Source of the DNA: Saccharofermentans sp.
Lineage (GTDB): Bacteria; Bacillota; Clostridia; Saccharofermentanales; Saccharofermentanaceae
Direction of reading: 5' to 3'
Length of the DNA: 64,000 nucleotides
Assembly: GCA_024403795.1 (NCBI GenBank)
Contig: JAKSRD010000004.1
Coordinates: forward strand, 36,436 to 100,435
The position numbers and the translations under genes are program-made. Positions 17,985-27,612 of this stretch are shown piece by piece (position 1 is the first letter of the stretch; each line of letters starts with the position of its first letter). The notes under the pieces were generated by a model. That model had not been told where the DNA came from and did no database searches. It worked only from the letters and a program-made list of their open reading frames with translations.

Positions 17985-18013
17985 ATTATACTATCTTCGG
18001 GCCGTATATTAAA
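17985..18013 (-). promoter_or_regulatory. SigA-type promoter of the pgk-tpi gene
   Basis: On the minus strand TTTAAT (18013-18008), a 17-bp spacer and a perfect TATAAT (17990-17985), about 50 bp upstream of the start codon. Confidence 0.6.
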
Positions 18014-18018
18014 GCAAT

Positions 18019-18057
18019 AAAAAAGGTGAGTTTGAAGAATAATCCTCCAAACCCACC
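18019..18057 (-). terminator. Terminator of the acyltransferase gene
   Basis: GGTGAGTTTG (18025-18034) pairs with CAAACCCACC (18048-18057) with one mismatch. It is followed on the minus strand by TTTTTTA. The pgk-tpi promoter begins directly after it. Confidence 0.85.
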
Positions 18058-18087
18058 GTTTTTGTCCTATTAACGCAGTAGTGAAAA

Positions 18088-19416
18088 TTACTTCCCTGCA
18101 AGAATCGTTATGATCTCGTGGATCTTGAATACCTTCTGACCGTCCACGTAGAACCTGTAGAGCTCTCCGTCCTTGTCGTAGATCTCAAAATGCTTGCCGT
18201 AGGAAGCAACAAGTCCCTTCAGCTTATCGATCTCGAAGACCTTGGTCTCAAGGGGCGCATTCGGATCAAGCTTTCTGTCCTTATACTTGGATATCGGCTT
18301 GCCCTTCTTGTAAGGAATGCCCTCTTCGGCGGGACAATCGGTTCCGACATAGATCAGTTCCTTATCAGTTATGGTGATCCTGCCCTTGCCTGTTTTCGCG
18401 AAGGTAAACCTGTCGAAAACCTTATAAAGATCAGCATTCATCTCCATCTTGAATCCGCCGGTCTTAAGTTGCTCTGCAATAAGCCCCTTCTCCCATTCAG
18501 CCCACTTGTGCAGGTCATCAAAGACCACACACTGGGGATCAGCCTTCTCGATAAGACCCGTGGGCAGATATCTTGCGGCATTACCGCAGTTGGTGCACTG
18601 TATCATGTCGTGCTTACCTGAATCCATGTACTGCATCGTATATTCGGAATTGCACTTCGGGCAGGCATATGCGATGTTCTGAAGACCGGAAGCAAGCTTT
18701 CTGCTCTTAAAGGTCCTCGGATTCTCTCTGATCCAGTCATTCTCGTTGTAATCGATACCGTCAAGGATCTTCTGCTGAAGATCTTCAAGTGATGTCTCGG
18801 CTACCTCATCAGAGTAGATCTTTCTGACGAACTCGGCACTGATCCTTCCCCTGCGTCTGCCGGATCTTGACCATCTCGGCCAAGCCATGTAAGCACCGTG
18901 AATGTGTGCGATATATATGGATGCATTTGTCTTCTTGGCAAGTCTTGCGACACCGTCATCGAAAACAACGGACTTACCGTCTACGTGTCTTGTTGCTTCA
19001 GGATAGATGATAAGGATGCCGTTACGCTTCATGACACGCATCATGGCCTTAACTGCAGCAGTATCAACAACGAATTGCTTCTTCGGAATGGCACCTCCGA
19101 GCTTGAACCAATGGCCCCACCCCTTGGCTCTGAATACGAACTCGCCCGTAACAAAGTTTGCAGGTCTCGCCTTAGTCAGACGGTTGATTACCATGGGATC
19201 CAGATAGGATTCGTGATTAGCAACGACGATTATCGGGCCTTCGTGCTTAACAAATTCCATATCAGGCTTGACCCTGATATTGGCAATAGCACAAACCAAC
19301 GGCACTATAATATGGGAACCGACAAATCCAAACCAGAACTTACTCGGAACACAACCTATGTCATACTCACGCGGCGCCTTAGAACGGGAAGCCGCATTGC
19401 TCGGTTTATCCTGCAT
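18088..19416 (-). CDS. PlsC-like acyltransferase with C-terminal zinc ribbon and PH/GRAM-like domain
   Basis: 442 residues from the ATG at 19416 (GGAGAG 7 nt upstream; a TTG seven codons earlier is weaker). The N-terminal half is a lysophosphatidic acid-type acyltransferase: NHESYLD (catalytic His and Asp), GGAIPKKQ and YPEATR as the PEGTR-like block. An unusual C-terminal half follows: a four-cysteine zinc ribbon (CPKC ... CTNC, about residues 265-290) and a final 120-residue beta-rich segment (RITITDKELIYVG ... FYVDGQKVFKI) that resembles a PH/GRAM domain. In the family it acylates glycerol-phosphate intermediates at the inner membrane face. The extra domains are not part of standard PlsC and may target it to a partner or membrane lipid. 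Confidence 0.78.
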   Translation of the reverse strand: MQDKPSNAASRSKAPREYDIGCVPSKFWFGFVGSHIIVPLVCAIANIRVKPDMEFVKHEGPIIVVANHESYLDPMVINRLTKARPANFVTGEFVFRAKGWGHWFKLGGAIPKKQFVVDTAAVKAMMRVMKRNGILIIYPEATRHVDGKSVVFDDGVARLAKKTNASIYIAHIHGAYMAWPRWSRSGRRRGRISAEFVRKIYSDEVAETSLEDLQQKILDGIDYNENDWIRENPRTFKSRKLASGLQNIAYACPKCNSEYTMQYMDSGKHDMIQCTNCGNAARYLPTGLIEKADPQCVVFDDLHKWAEWEKGLIAEQLKTGGFKMEMNADLYKVFDRFTFAKTGKGRITITDKELIYVGTDCPAEEGIPYKKGKPISKYKDRKLDPNAPLETKVFEIDKLKGLVASYGKHFEIYDKDGELYRFYVDGQKVFKIHEIITILAGK

Positions 19417-19473
19417 AATCACTCTCCGATATATCAAACATTACTGATAGCCTGTGTATTATACAACATTTCA

Positions 19474-22155
19474 TCAGTTGCTGCTCGCGGTCTCGTTCAC
19501 TTTCGGATCGATCGCAACTTCAAGTTCACCGCCGTCTCTGATGATGATGACCTTTCCGTCTTCTGCCGCACTTCCGGGTGCCAGGAGCGCATCGGGATCA
19601 TTCGTCTCAACGGCGTCAATTATCGCAAGGTGTCCCGGCTTTACGATGCCGTCAAGCATGGCTTCAGAGAAACGGTCTTCAACCATAGATGTAATGACTC
19701 TTCTGAGAGGTCTTGCACCATACTGCGGATCGTAACCCTTCTTCGCAAGAAGCTCCTTGGCACTGTCGGTAAGCTCGATCTCCATGCCGAGATCTCTGAT
19801 CCTCTTGGCAAATGACTTCATAAGGATGTCAACGATCTGAATAAGCGAATCCTTGCCGAGCATACGGAAGAAAATAATGTCATCCACACGGTTAACGAAC
19901 TCGGGAGAGAACGTCTTCTTAAGCTCGTCGATAACGACCTTCTTGGCTTCATCGTAAGACTTTCCGCCATAGAGTCCCTCTCTTGAGAGCTCGTCCTTAT
20001 CACTGTCATCCGCAACTGCAAATCCGATCCTGCGTCCTTCGGCTCCGGTAAGCATCCTTGCACCGATGTTGGAGGTCATGATGATGATAGTGTTTCTGAA
20101 GTCGACCGTTCTGCCGTGACCGTCGGTAAGACGGCCGTCATCCAATGCCTGGAGCATCGTGTTGAATATCTCGGGATGTGCTTTCTCGATCTCGTCGAAG
20201 AGTACTACGGAGTAAGGATGTCTCCTTACGGCTTCCGTAAGCTGTCCGCCCTCATCATATCCGACATATCCCGGAGGCGCACCGATAAGTCTGGAGACAT
20301 CGTGCTTCTCCATGTATTCGGACATGTCGATCCTGACAAGCGCGCTCTCATTGCCGAACATGACTTCGGCGAGTGCCTTTGCAAGTTCAGTCTTACCGAC
20401 TCCGGTCGTGCCGAGGAAGATGAATGAACCGGAAGGTCTCTTCTCGTCCTTAAGTCCCAGTCTGCCTCTGCGGATCGCCTTAGCGATCGTATGAACAGCC
20501 TCGTCCTGACCGATGACTCTCTTAGTGAGCTCAGCTTCAAGATTCTTAAGCTTATCGGCATCAGATTCCGTGATCTTTGTTACGGGGATTCCCGTCCACT
20601 TTGCAAGAACGACCGCAACATCATCAACAGTCAGAGCTCCGGTATATCCGTTATCATCAGGCTTGACCTTATCCTGAAGAAGTGAGAGTCTCTCCTTGAG
20701 TTTCTCACCTTCTTCTTTGAGTGTCTGGGCAGCTTCGAAATCCTGGCTGTCAACCGCAGCCTTCTTCTTCTCGTTGATTTCGTTTATCTGCTTCTCCAGA
20801 TCATTCTTGACCTTTGAATCGGCGTAGTTGATCCTCTTCGCGGCAGCAGCCTCATCGATAAGGTCGATGGCCTTATCCGGAAGGAATCTGTCAGACACAT
20901 ATCTTGCAGAAAGCCTTACGGAATGCTCAAGCACTTCATCGGGGATATAGACCTTGTGGTGCTCCTCGTACTTGCCGCGAAGTCCCTTCATGATCAATAT
21001 CGCATCTTCAACGGAAGGTTCTTCGATAAGGACCTTCTGGAATCTTCTCTCAAGCGCATGATCCTTCTCGATAAACTTGGTATATTCATCCAGCGTCGTC
21101 GCGCCGATGATCTGAAGCTCGTTCTTTGTAAGAAGAGGCTTCATGATGTTGGCTGCATCCATAGAACCGCCTGAAGACTCGCCCGCACCTACAAGTGTGT
21201 GGATCTCATCAATAAAGAGGATGACATTAGGATCTGCGACAGCTTCATCGAGCATGTTCTTGATCCTCTCCTCGAATTCGCCTCTGTACTTGGAGCCGGC
21301 TACCATAGAACCCATCTCCATGCTGTAGACGACCTTGCCCTTGATGATGTCGGGAACATTATCCTCGGCGATCCTGAGCGCAAGACCTTCGGCAATCGCT
21401 GTCTTACCGACACCCGGATCACCTACAAGGCACGGATTGTTCTTCGTGCGCCTGATGAGGATCTGCATTACTCTGGAGATCTCCTCCTCGCGTCCGATGA
21501 CAGGGTCGATCTTGCCCTGCTTTGCAAGCTCGGTAAGGTTCTTGCCGTATTTATCAAGTGTCTTGTGACCGGATTTGCCGCTCTTCTTCTCGCTGGACCT
21601 GCGCTCGCGATCGTCGCGGCTGTTCTCACCGGGAAAGAGATCCGATTCGTCATCGTTTCCGATTCCGCTCTTACCCTCTTCACGTGCGATCTCCGCCTGT
21701 TCATTGAAGACGCTGATTATTCCGTTCCTTATACCCTCAAGATCGCCGCCTGCCGATTCAAGGCACTTGAAAATCTCCGGATGATTTGAAACTTTACGTG
21801 ACATAATGACGAACAACAAATGCTCCGGATTGACAGCTCCCTTGAAGCCTGTCCTTCTGGAAAGTTCTGCCGCCTGTGCGAATATCCTTCTTACATCGAT
21901 CCTGAGGCTGGAGAATGCCTTATCGGCAAGTGTCTTCAACACATGATCTTCAAGATCGTATTCGCTCTCGATCCCCATCTGCTCAACTATAAGTGACAGA
22001 TCGGGAATATTCTCGCTCAATATCTCTTTTGCATGCGAATCCGTTACGCACAAGGACGCGAAAAGGATCGTATCGCGGATCAACGCGGCATGCTTCTCAT
22101 CAGCAATAAGGCTGGCCGTAGCAAGTACTTTTGCCGTATCTTCAGTTATTCTCAT
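19474..22155 (-). CDS. clpC: ClpC ATPase, unfoldase of the ClpCP protease
   Basis: 893 residues with the full ClpC layout: N-terminal double Clp-N repeat (residues 1-150), first AAA+ module with Walker A GDPGVGKTA and LFIDEIHT, a middle domain with a UVR-like motif (EAAQTLKEEGEKLK), and second AAA+ module with GTTGVGKTE and VVLFDEIEKAHPE, ending in an acidic tail. Family function is to unfold substrates, including those marked by arginine phosphorylation, for ClpP. The start overlaps the mcsB stop (ATGA), so it is the last gene of the ctsR operon. ClpP is not in the window. Confidence 0.95.
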   Translation of the reverse strand: MRITEDTAKVLATASLIADEKHAALIRDTILFASLCVTDSHAKEILSENIPDLSLIVEQMGIESEYDLEDHVLKTLADKAFSSLRIDVRRIFAQAAELSRRTGFKGAVNPEHLLFVIMSRKVSNHPEIFKCLESAGGDLEGIRNGIISVFNEQAEIAREEGKSGIGNDDESDLFPGENSRDDRERRSSEKKSGKSGHKTLDKYGKNLTELAKQGKIDPVIGREEEISRVMQILIRRTKNNPCLVGDPGVGKTAIAEGLALRIAEDNVPDIIKGKVVYSMEMGSMVAGSKYRGEFEERIKNMLDEAVADPNVILFIDEIHTLVGAGESSGGSMDAANIMKPLLTKNELQIIGATTLDEYTKFIEKDHALERRFQKVLIEEPSVEDAILIMKGLRGKYEEHHKVYIPDEVLEHSVRLSARYVSDRFLPDKAIDLIDEAAAAKRINYADSKVKNDLEKQINEINEKKKAAVDSQDFEAAQTLKEEGEKLKERLSLLQDKVKPDDNGYTGALTVDDVAVVLAKWTGIPVTKITESDADKLKNLEAELTKRVIGQDEAVHTIAKAIRRGRLGLKDEKRPSGSFIFLGTTGVGKTELAKALAEVMFGNESALVRIDMSEYMEKHDVSRLIGAPPGYVGYDEGGQLTEAVRRHPYSVVLFDEIEKAHPEIFNTMLQALDDGRLTDGHGRTVDFRNTIIIMTSNIGARMLTGAEGRRIGFAVADDSDKDELSREGLYGGKSYDEAKKVVIDELKKTFSPEFVNRVDDIIFFRMLGKDSLIQIVDILMKSFAKRIRDLGMEIELTDSAKELLAKKGYDPQYGARPLRRVITSMVEDRFSEAMLDGIVKPGHLAIIDAVETNDPDALLAPGSAAEDGKVIIIRDGGELEVAIDPKVNETASSN

Positions 22156-23183
22156 GATCTCTCATCCCCTTTCAATATCTCTCTGATTCCCTGAGCTCTG
22201 TATCTCTGGGCACCGGTACTCTGACTGCTCTTTCTGTTCGGTCCGGCAGGTTCCCACAGAATGTCCATTGTTAATTTATCTATCGTCTTCCAAGACACTT
22301 TTATATCTCCGGACTCATCGTAATCGTGATAAAGCCTGAGCCAGCCCAATGCCTGGAGTGCCTCGCTCTTTGAGATAAGATTGCTGTATCTTAACGTTCC
22401 GTAGGATCTTCCGAAGAAGTCTTGAGACTGGATCTTCTTACTGGAAGCGATCTCATCTCTGCATGCACGCTCTGCCTTAATGACGTCCGAGATGAGCATC
22501 TCGCCTCTCTTCAGGACTTCGTCCTCCGTGACACCCAAAGTGTTTACACTTGCAATGATATACACGTCGGAATCGGCCATCTCGCCTCTCTCGGCAAACG
22601 GATATATCGTCCATTCATACTGACCGACTCTTTGTGTCAGTGCGGGAATGCCGCCCTCGGTCTTAGCTATGGCCGGGATAGCAACCGTATAAAGGATCTT
22701 AAGGCCCGTGCCGGCAAGACTGACACTCGAAGTAAGGAATCCGTACTTGCTCGAATATGCAATGTCAAGCTTGCTCTCCAGGTCCATTGCTACCTTCTCG
22801 GCCCTCTTATACACACTGATATCATGACCTTGAGCCATCGCTTTTACCGTGATGTGCTCACCGCTTCCCACCGCGATCGACAGACTCGCATCATCGTTGT
22901 AATAGAAAGACTTGCGTTCGGGATCGACCATCATGCTGCCTTCGCGTCCGAGGACCTGAAGCCTGGTAAGTCTCATCTCTGTATCCTTATCAAGCTTTCC
23001 CGCATTACCGCCCATGAACTCATCTCTGTCGATAACACCGTCAATACTTGCGATCAGGCTCTTACATTCCTTATCATCAAGACGCGGCATAAAATCATAG
23101 CCTTTGACATTACGGACAATGCACGCCTTCGTGGAAAGAACGACATCATTGTCTTTTCCTTCCTTTAAATACCATTCAGACAT
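22152..23183 (-). CDS. mcsB: McsB protein-arginine kinase
   Basis: 343 residues from the ATG at 23183, which overlaps the mcsA stop by eight bases; a start 11 codons earlier would extend further into mcsA. It belongs to the ATP:guanido phosphotransferase family, with VLSTKACIVRNVKGYDF near the N-terminus and the conserved motifs ITVKAMAQGHD, GFLTSSVSLAGTGLK and YGTLRYSNLISKSEA. McsB phosphorylates Arg in proteins, labelling them for ClpCP, and needs McsA as activator. It is the third gene of ctsR-mcsA-mcsB-clpC, regulated by CtsR. Confidence 0.93.
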   Translation of the reverse strand: MSEWYLKEGKDNDVVLSTKACIVRNVKGYDFMPRLDDKECKSLIASIDGVIDRDEFMGGNAGKLDKDTEMRLTRLQVLGREGSMMVDPERKSFYYNDDASLSIAVGSGEHITVKAMAQGHDISVYKRAEKVAMDLESKLDIAYSSKYGFLTSSVSLAGTGLKILYTVAIPAIAKTEGGIPALTQRVGQYEWTIYPFAERGEMADSDVYIIASVNTLGVTEDEVLKRGEMLISDVIKAERACRDEIASSKKIQSQDFFGRSYGTLRYSNLISKSEALQALGWLRLYHDYDESGDIKVSWKTIDKLTMDILWEPAGPNRKSSQSTGAQRYRAQGIREILKGDERS

Positions 23184-23880
23184 TGCTGCCACCGTCCTTT
23201 CTTCCCTTGAGTTCATCTCTGAGTCTTGAAGCGAGCTTATATTCCTCCGCTTCGGCGGCGATCTTTATGCCCTTCTCCAGTTCTTCGTCCGAGAGCATGC
23301 CGAGATCCGCCTTCATCAGTTTGTCCAATGACAACTCATGCTTCGCACCGCTCTTTGACGGTGTCTTCTCTGCTCTCTCCGCCATGTTCTTGTCAGCCGG
23401 CTCAGCCGCTTCCTTCGCTTCAACATCTCCTTCAGGTGCCGTGACAGCTTCTGCCTTTATCTTGCTCTGCTTCGGCTTGAGCGGTACTTCCTGATTCTCA
23501 GCCTTGGTATCTGCCGACTGTGACGGAAGTCTGCCGGCATATTCGCTGGTACCCTGCTGCTTGAACATCTCACGTACGATATTGTCGTTAAATGTGTTGT
23601 AGCACTCTATGCATCCGACTCTGCCCTCATTCTCAAATTCACGAAGTGACATTCCGCACTTCGGGCAGGTAAGCGTACTGTTGCCGAAATCAAGTTCGCT
23701 CATCTGCATGAGTGATGAAGCTATCTCATCCAGCGGTGCAAACGGGTTGCCGAGCAAGTCTGACGGATCCTTCAGGAATCTGTCGTAACCCATGAGTCTC
23801 GCGCAGTTCTCACAATATGTGATCCCGTTGACCTTGATTATCCTGTTGGTAAGTTCTCTACCGCATCTTTCACATCTCAT
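23176..23880 (-). CDS. mcsA: McsA activator of McsB, zinc-binding UVR protein
   Basis: 234 residues. Two CxxC pairs at the start (CERCG ... CENC) and two in the middle (CPKCG ... CIECY) bind zinc. A low-complexity linker (residues about 115-180, rich in Ala, Glu and Lys) follows, then a C-terminal UVR motif ending YKLASRLRDELKGRK. McsA activates McsB and helps control CtsR in the family. The linker makes it longer than the 185-residue Bacillus protein. It overlaps mcsB. Confidence 0.9.
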   Translation of the reverse strand: MRCERCGRELTNRIIKVNGITYCENCARLMGYDRFLKDPSDLLGNPFAPLDEIASSLMQMSELDFGNSTLTCPKCGMSLREFENEGRVGCIECYNTFNDNIVREMFKQQGTSEYAGRLPSQSADTKAENQEVPLKPKQSKIKAEAVTAPEGDVEAKEAAEPADKNMAERAEKTPSKSGAKHELSLDKLMKADLGMLSDEELEKGIKIAAEAEEYKLASRLRDELKGRKDGGSNV

Positions 23881-23906
23881 TAATGTTTATCTCCTTTCCA
23901 TCCCTG

Positions 23907-24368
23907 TCAGACAACCATAAGTCCAAGAAGCGCATGCTTGAAGATATCCGCTCTTATGACCGCTCTGATATCAGAATCCACTCTCGCAAGAGCTCTGTCC
24001 GATACCGCTGCCATGATCGCCGTACCCTCCTTGGAGGTCATCGCGCCGACAGATACGGCATTCATCAGAAGATTCTTTGCCTGCTGCTGCGACAGGTCAT
24101 CACCTACACTGTCGATTATCGATTTGAGATATTCTGCCGGACCGACATGACTTACACGAGTTATCGTGATCTGTCCGCCGCCGCCGCGTCTGCTCTCAAC
24201 TATATATCCGCTTCCGCCGGAGAATCTCGTAGATAATACATATGTGATCTGAGACGGCACGCAATTTGCCTGCTCTGCCAATTGGCTTCTGCAGATCGTC
24301 GCCGTTCCGTCATTCTCTTCGACCATGTCCTTGATCATCTGCTCAATTACATCAACCAGTCTTGCCAC
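23907..24368 (-). CDS. ctsR: CtsR repressor of class III heat-shock genes
   Basis: 153 residues from GTG 24368, with GAGGAGG about 8 nt upstream. The N-terminal winged helix (MARLVDVIEQMIKDMVEE, then SQLAEQANCVPSQITYVLSTRF) and the beta-wing GGGGQITI are the CtsR signature; the C-terminal domain (EYLKSIIDSVGD) interacts with McsB. It represses its own operon by binding the two heptad-repeat boxes upstream. It is first in ctsR-mcsA-mcsB-clpC. Confidence 0.95.
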   Translation of the reverse strand: MARLVDVIEQMIKDMVEENDGTATICRSQLAEQANCVPSQITYVLSTRFSGGSGYIVESRRGGGGQITITRVSHVGPAEYLKSIIDSVGDDLSQQQAKNLLMNAVSVGAMTSKEGTAIMAAVSDRALARVDSDIRAVIRADIFKHALLGLMVV

Positions 24369-24431
24369 AAGATCATCCTCCTCTCGTCTGAATGCTGATT
24401 TATTCGTTTTTTGTTTTTTATTGACTTTGAC

Positions 24432-24448
24432 TTTGACTATCTTTGACT
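24432..24448 (-). promoter_or_regulatory. CtsR operator, downstream box
   Basis: On the minus strand AGTCAAA-GAT-AGTCAAA, an exact match to the CtsR consensus (RGTCAAA, three bases with central A, RGTCAAA). Two further partial GTCAAA units continue toward 24421. It overlaps the expected transcription start. Confidence 0.92.
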
Positions 24449-24454
24449 AATCGA

Positions 24455-24483
24455 ATTATCCGACTGATGAAAGCGTTTGTCAA
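24455..24483 (-). promoter_or_regulatory. SigA promoter of the ctsR operon
   Basis: A perfect -35 TTGACA (24483-24478), 17-bp spacer and -10 GATAAT (24460-24455) on the minus strand. It lies between the two CtsR boxes. Confidence 0.9.
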
Positions 24484-24490
24484 TATGAAT

Positions 24491-24513
24491 TTTGACTTTT
24501 TTTGACTTTGACT
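24491..24513 (-). promoter_or_regulatory. CtsR operator, upstream box
   Basis: On the minus strand AGTCAAA-AAA-AGTCAAA (24507-24491), again an exact consensus, with one more AGTCAAA unit overlapping at 24513-24507. It is just upstream of the -35. Confidence 0.9.
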
Positions 24514-24587
24514 TTTTCTATCCGGGACAGGCAGGGTCCGGAATTCCGCAAGCCGATCAGAAATCCCGGCATTCCGCTTCGCTTCGA

Positions 24588-24618
24588 CAAAAAACAAGGC
24601 CGCAAAAGCGACCTTGTT
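24588..24618 (-). terminator. Terminator of the DUF1846 gene
   Basis: AACAAGGCCGC (24593-24603) pairs with GCGACCTTGTT (24608-24618), with a 4-nt loop. On the minus strand it is followed by TTTTG. Confidence 0.85.
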
Positions 24619-24646
24619 CGAACATTCAATATTTACTTACCGTTCC

Positions 24647-26131
24647 TTATCTGTGATAAAGCTTCTTCGTCTCATACACAGGCTCGCAAGTAAGGTTGAT
24701 GCCGAGCTTGCGGAACATGTTGAGGTCAACGGAACTCATCATCGTCGTGGAGTGAGCATCGCTGTGCTCAAGATTGCTTATCTGCTGCATCGCAAGCTCT
24801 GCTACCGGGTTGGTAGTGGCACTTATGGCAAGCGCGATAAGGACCTCGTCGGTATGGAGTCTCGGATTGTGGTTGCCCATGTGGTTGATCTTGAGATCAG
24901 ATATAGGCTCGATAACGTTTGGTGAGATGAGAGGAATATCGTGTGAGATTCCCGCGAGCATCTTGAGTGCATTCAGAAGTGCTGCCGAAGCAGGTCCGAG
25001 AAGAGGTGTCGTCTTTCCGGTAGCCATACGTCCGTCAGGAAGCTCAAGTGCCACTGCCGGCGCACCCGTGGATTCGGCACGAACTAAAGCAGCTCCGACT
25101 ACGCGGCGGTCTGAGATGTCGATCCCGCTCTTCTTCATAAGGAATTCGAGCTTTGTAACGTCTGCACCGTCAGAAAGTCCTGCACGAGTGGACATCTTGG
25201 CATCATAATATCTGCGAATGATCTCCTGCCTGGATGCCTCCTGACAGATATCGTCATCAGTAATGGCAAAGCCGATCATGTTGACACCCATGTCCGTAGG
25301 TGACTTATAAGGACTCTCGCCGTATATCTTCTCGAAGATCGCATTTACAACAGGGAAGATCTCTACATCTCTGTTGTAATTAACGGTCGTCTTTCCGTAA
25401 GCTTCCAAATGGAAAGGGTCGATCATGTTGACATCGGAAAGGTCTGCCGTTGCCGCTTCATAAGCAACGTTTACCGGATGCTGAAGAGGAAGAGACCAGA
25501 TCGGGAATGTCTCGAACTTGGCATAGCCTGCCTTAACGCCGCGCTTATTCTCATGATAGAGCTGGGACAGGCAAGTAGCCATCTTTCCGGAACCCGGTCC
25601 CGGAGCGGTTACGACAACGAGCTTACGGGTTGTCTCAATATAATCATTCTTTCCGTATCCGTCTTCACTGACGATAAAGGGAAGATTTGAAGGATATCCT
25701 TCGATCGGGTAATGTCTGTATGTCTTAACGCCTAATGTGCGGAGTCTTGTCTCGAACTTCTCCGCAAGAGGCTGACCGGCAAACTGGGTGATCACGACGC
25801 TTCCGACAAAGAGTCCGAACTCCGTGAAAGCATCAATAAGTCTCAATACTTCCTGGTCATAGGTGATTCCAAGATCGCCTCTGCGCTTACTCTTCTCGAT
25901 GGCATCGGCATTGATTGCGATGACTATCTCGGCATCTTCGGAAAGCGCCTTGAGCATTCTGATCTTACTGTCAGGCTCAAAACCCGGTAAAACTCTGGAT
26001 GCGTGATAATCGTCAAAAAGCTTGCCGCCGAACTCCAGATAAAGCTTGCCGCCGAATTGGTCAACACGTTCTCTGATGTGTTCGCTCTGAAGCTCTACAT
26101 ATTTCTCATTGGAAAAACCGCTCTTAAACAT
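24647..26131 (-). CDS. DUF1846 family protein, function unknown
   Basis: 494 residues from the ATG at 26131 (GGGGG about 10 nt upstream). It matches the DUF1846 family throughout, including [23 protein letters not shown], a GPGSGK segment resembling a phosphate-binding loop, and [23 protein letters not shown]. No signal peptide or membrane segment, so it is cytoplasmic. Members are widespread in Firmicutes and no role is established that I know of; a nucleotide-binding enzyme is plausible from the loop. It stands alone, with a terminator downstream and a possible -10 (TATAAT at 26160-26155) upstream. Confidence 0.85.
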   Translation of the reverse strand: MFKSGFSNEKYVELQSEHIRERVDQFGGKLYLEFGGKLFDDYHASRVLPGFEPDSKIRMLKALSEDAEIVIAINADAIEKSKRRGDLGITYDQEVLRLIDAFTEFGLFVGSVVITQFAGQPLAEKFETRLRTLGVKTYRHYPIEGYPSNLPFIVSEDGYGKNDYIETTRKLVVVTAPGPGSGKMATCLSQLYHENKRGVKAGYAKFETFPIWSLPLQHPVNVAYEAATADLSDVNMIDPFHLEAYGKTTVNYNRDVEIFPVVNAIFEKIYGESPYKSPTDMGVNMIGFAITDDDICQEASRQEIIRRYYDAKMSTRAGLSDGADVTKLEFLMKKSGIDISDRRVVGAALVRAESTGAPAVALELPDGRMATGKTTPLLGPASAALLNALKMLAGISHDIPLISPNVIEPISDLKINHMGNHNPRLHTDEVLIALAISATTNPVAELAMQQISNLEHSDAHSTTMMSSVDLNMFRKLGINLTCEPVYETKKLYHR

Positions 26132-26199
26132 AGGAACCAAACCCCCTGCGAGAGATTATAACTTAAAGAGGGCGGTTGGTGTGTTACAAAATTCGTATT

Positions 26200-26838
26200 T
26201 CAGATTTTTCGGACGGGTTCCATCAGAACGAGAACCTTCTCATCGGCGCCGACGGAATAACTGCTTCCCGCTTCGATCACCTTACGGGTTCCGCTGTCTT
26301 TTATGAGAGTAACGAATTCTTCTCTTCCGGAGATCTCGTCGTAGCCGAAGCTGTCGCTGCTGTAATGCATGGGGATCACGGCCTTGGGGCAGATCTTGCC
26401 GCACAGGGCAAATGCCTGCTTACAGTCAATAGTGTAGAAACCGCCGACAGGGATCATGAGAACATCGCAATTCTTGATCTTTGCAAGTTGCTCGTCAGTA
26501 ATATCGCATCCGATGTCACCCAGATGAACGGTTTTCGAGCCCTCAAAATCAATAACTGTAATGTCATTATCCCCGCGCTTAGCACCCTGAACTTCGTCAT
26601 GGTAGGTATGGATCAGCTCGATCTCAGGCTTTGAACCCGTGTACTGACGGGCAGGTGCCTTTACGGAATCTGCATCATTGTGGTCAAAGTGAGAATGAGA
26701 ACACATCACCTTATCTGCAACGAGGTCAGTATCTGCAAGTCCCGGAACGGAACCGGAACTGTACGGGTCAAGGCAGATACTGTATCCGCTCTGATATTCC
26801 AGAAAAAAACAAGCGTGTCCGATATATGTGATCTTCAT
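26200..26838 (-). CDS. MBL-fold metal-dependent hydrolase (UPF0173-like)
   Basis: 212 residues. The metallo-beta-lactamase fold is clear: N-terminal MKITYIGHACFFLEY, metal motif HSHFDHND, VHLGDIG, and IPMHY. This small subgroup without extra domains is usually annotated as a UPF0173-type hydrolase. Two zinc ions are expected. The substrate is unknown. It begins 12 bases after the stop of the DUF308-like gene, so the two are probably co-transcribed. Confidence 0.85.
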   Translation of the reverse strand: MKITYIGHACFFLEYQSGYSICLDPYSSGSVPGLADTDLVADKVMCSHSHFDHNDADSVKAPARQYTGSKPEIELIHTYHDEVQGAKRGDNDITVIDFEGSKTVHLGDIGCDITDEQLAKIKNCDVLMIPVGGFYTIDCKQAFALCGKICPKAVIPMHYSSDSFGYDEISGREEFVTLIKDSGTRKVIEAGSSYSVGADEKVLVLMEPVRKI

Positions 26839-26850
26839 GCGAATTCTCCC

Positions 26851-27567
26851 TTAAACACCTGTGACGGTACCGCTATTTGAGTTTTTCTCTTCCTTCTTAT
26901 CAGACTTCTTCTCCGTTTTCTTCTCACCCTGTGCATTCTCAGTGGTAACTGAATCTACGGTATAAGTTGCGTCATCAAGGATCTTGGACTTTGCCTTTCT
27001 TTCCTTCTTAGCCTGTGAAGCAAGGATCGCATTCGCGATGCCGCCGATGCTGCCTACGACCAGAGTGATTCCGATCAATATCGTAAGAGTCTTCGTTGCT
27101 CCGTTGAAGAAGATGATGAAGAAGCCGAGACCGAGGGCAATAAGGCCGAACAGAAGTGAGAACCACCAATATTTCGCGCCTGAAGGCCTTAATGTTCCGA
27201 CAGAAGCCGAGATGATCACGATCGCATAAACTGCGATGATGATTCCGAAGATGAAGTTGAAGACCATGATGATCGGGAGCGGATTAACGATAAAGATGAT
27301 GCCGACTACCGCGATCGACAGTCCGATTATCAAGACTATCCAATCGAATAATGTTTTTTCTTTGATCCTCAGGAAGTTGATCAGCGCGAAAACGCCTACC
27401 GCGATCAACACTCCTCCTATGATCCTTACAAAGCTTGAAGCAATCTCATCGCCTCTGCCTGCAATCGTACCGATAACGAAAATGAGTCCCAGAAACAGCA
27501 TTACTATGTCCAGGATCAGTGTCCCCATGCGGTACTCTTTGTTTTTCCCCTTCTTTGAAGCTGTCAT
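26851..27567 (-). CDS. Polytopic membrane protein, DUF308/HdeD-like
   Basis: 238 residues from the ATG at 27567 (GAGGG 9 nt upstream). Six hydrophobic segments fill residues about 15-175 (ILDIVMLFLGLIFVIG, then SSFVRIIGGVLIAVGVFALI and others), arranged in repeated helix pairs typical of DUF308/HdeD membrane proteins. The C-terminal 60 residues are charged and lie presumably in the cytoplasm, with Lys/Glu clusters. The family is linked to acid stress in enterobacteria, but function in Firmicutes is unknown. It is followed closely by the MBL-fold gene. Confidence 0.7.
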   Translation of the reverse strand: MTASKKGKNKEYRMGTLILDIVMLFLGLIFVIGTIAGRGDEIASSFVRIIGGVLIAVGVFALINFLRIKEKTLFDWIVLIIGLSIAVVGIIFIVNPLPIIMVFNFIFGIIIAVYAIVIISASVGTLRPSGAKYWWFSLLFGLIALGLGFFIIFFNGATKTLTILIGITLVVGSIGGIANAILASQAKKERKAKSKILDDATYTVDSVTTENAQGEKKTEKKSDKKEEKNSNSGTVTGV

Positions 27568-27612
27568 AACACAGGCCCTCACTTTCGTTATTTATTGATC
27601 AAGTATTAACTT

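Noticed and set aside
24421..24513. Short TTTGACT repeats that could be taken for a tandem repeat array or CRISPR
   Set aside because: The units are CtsR heptads with the right spacing around a promoter; no spacers of CRISPR length.
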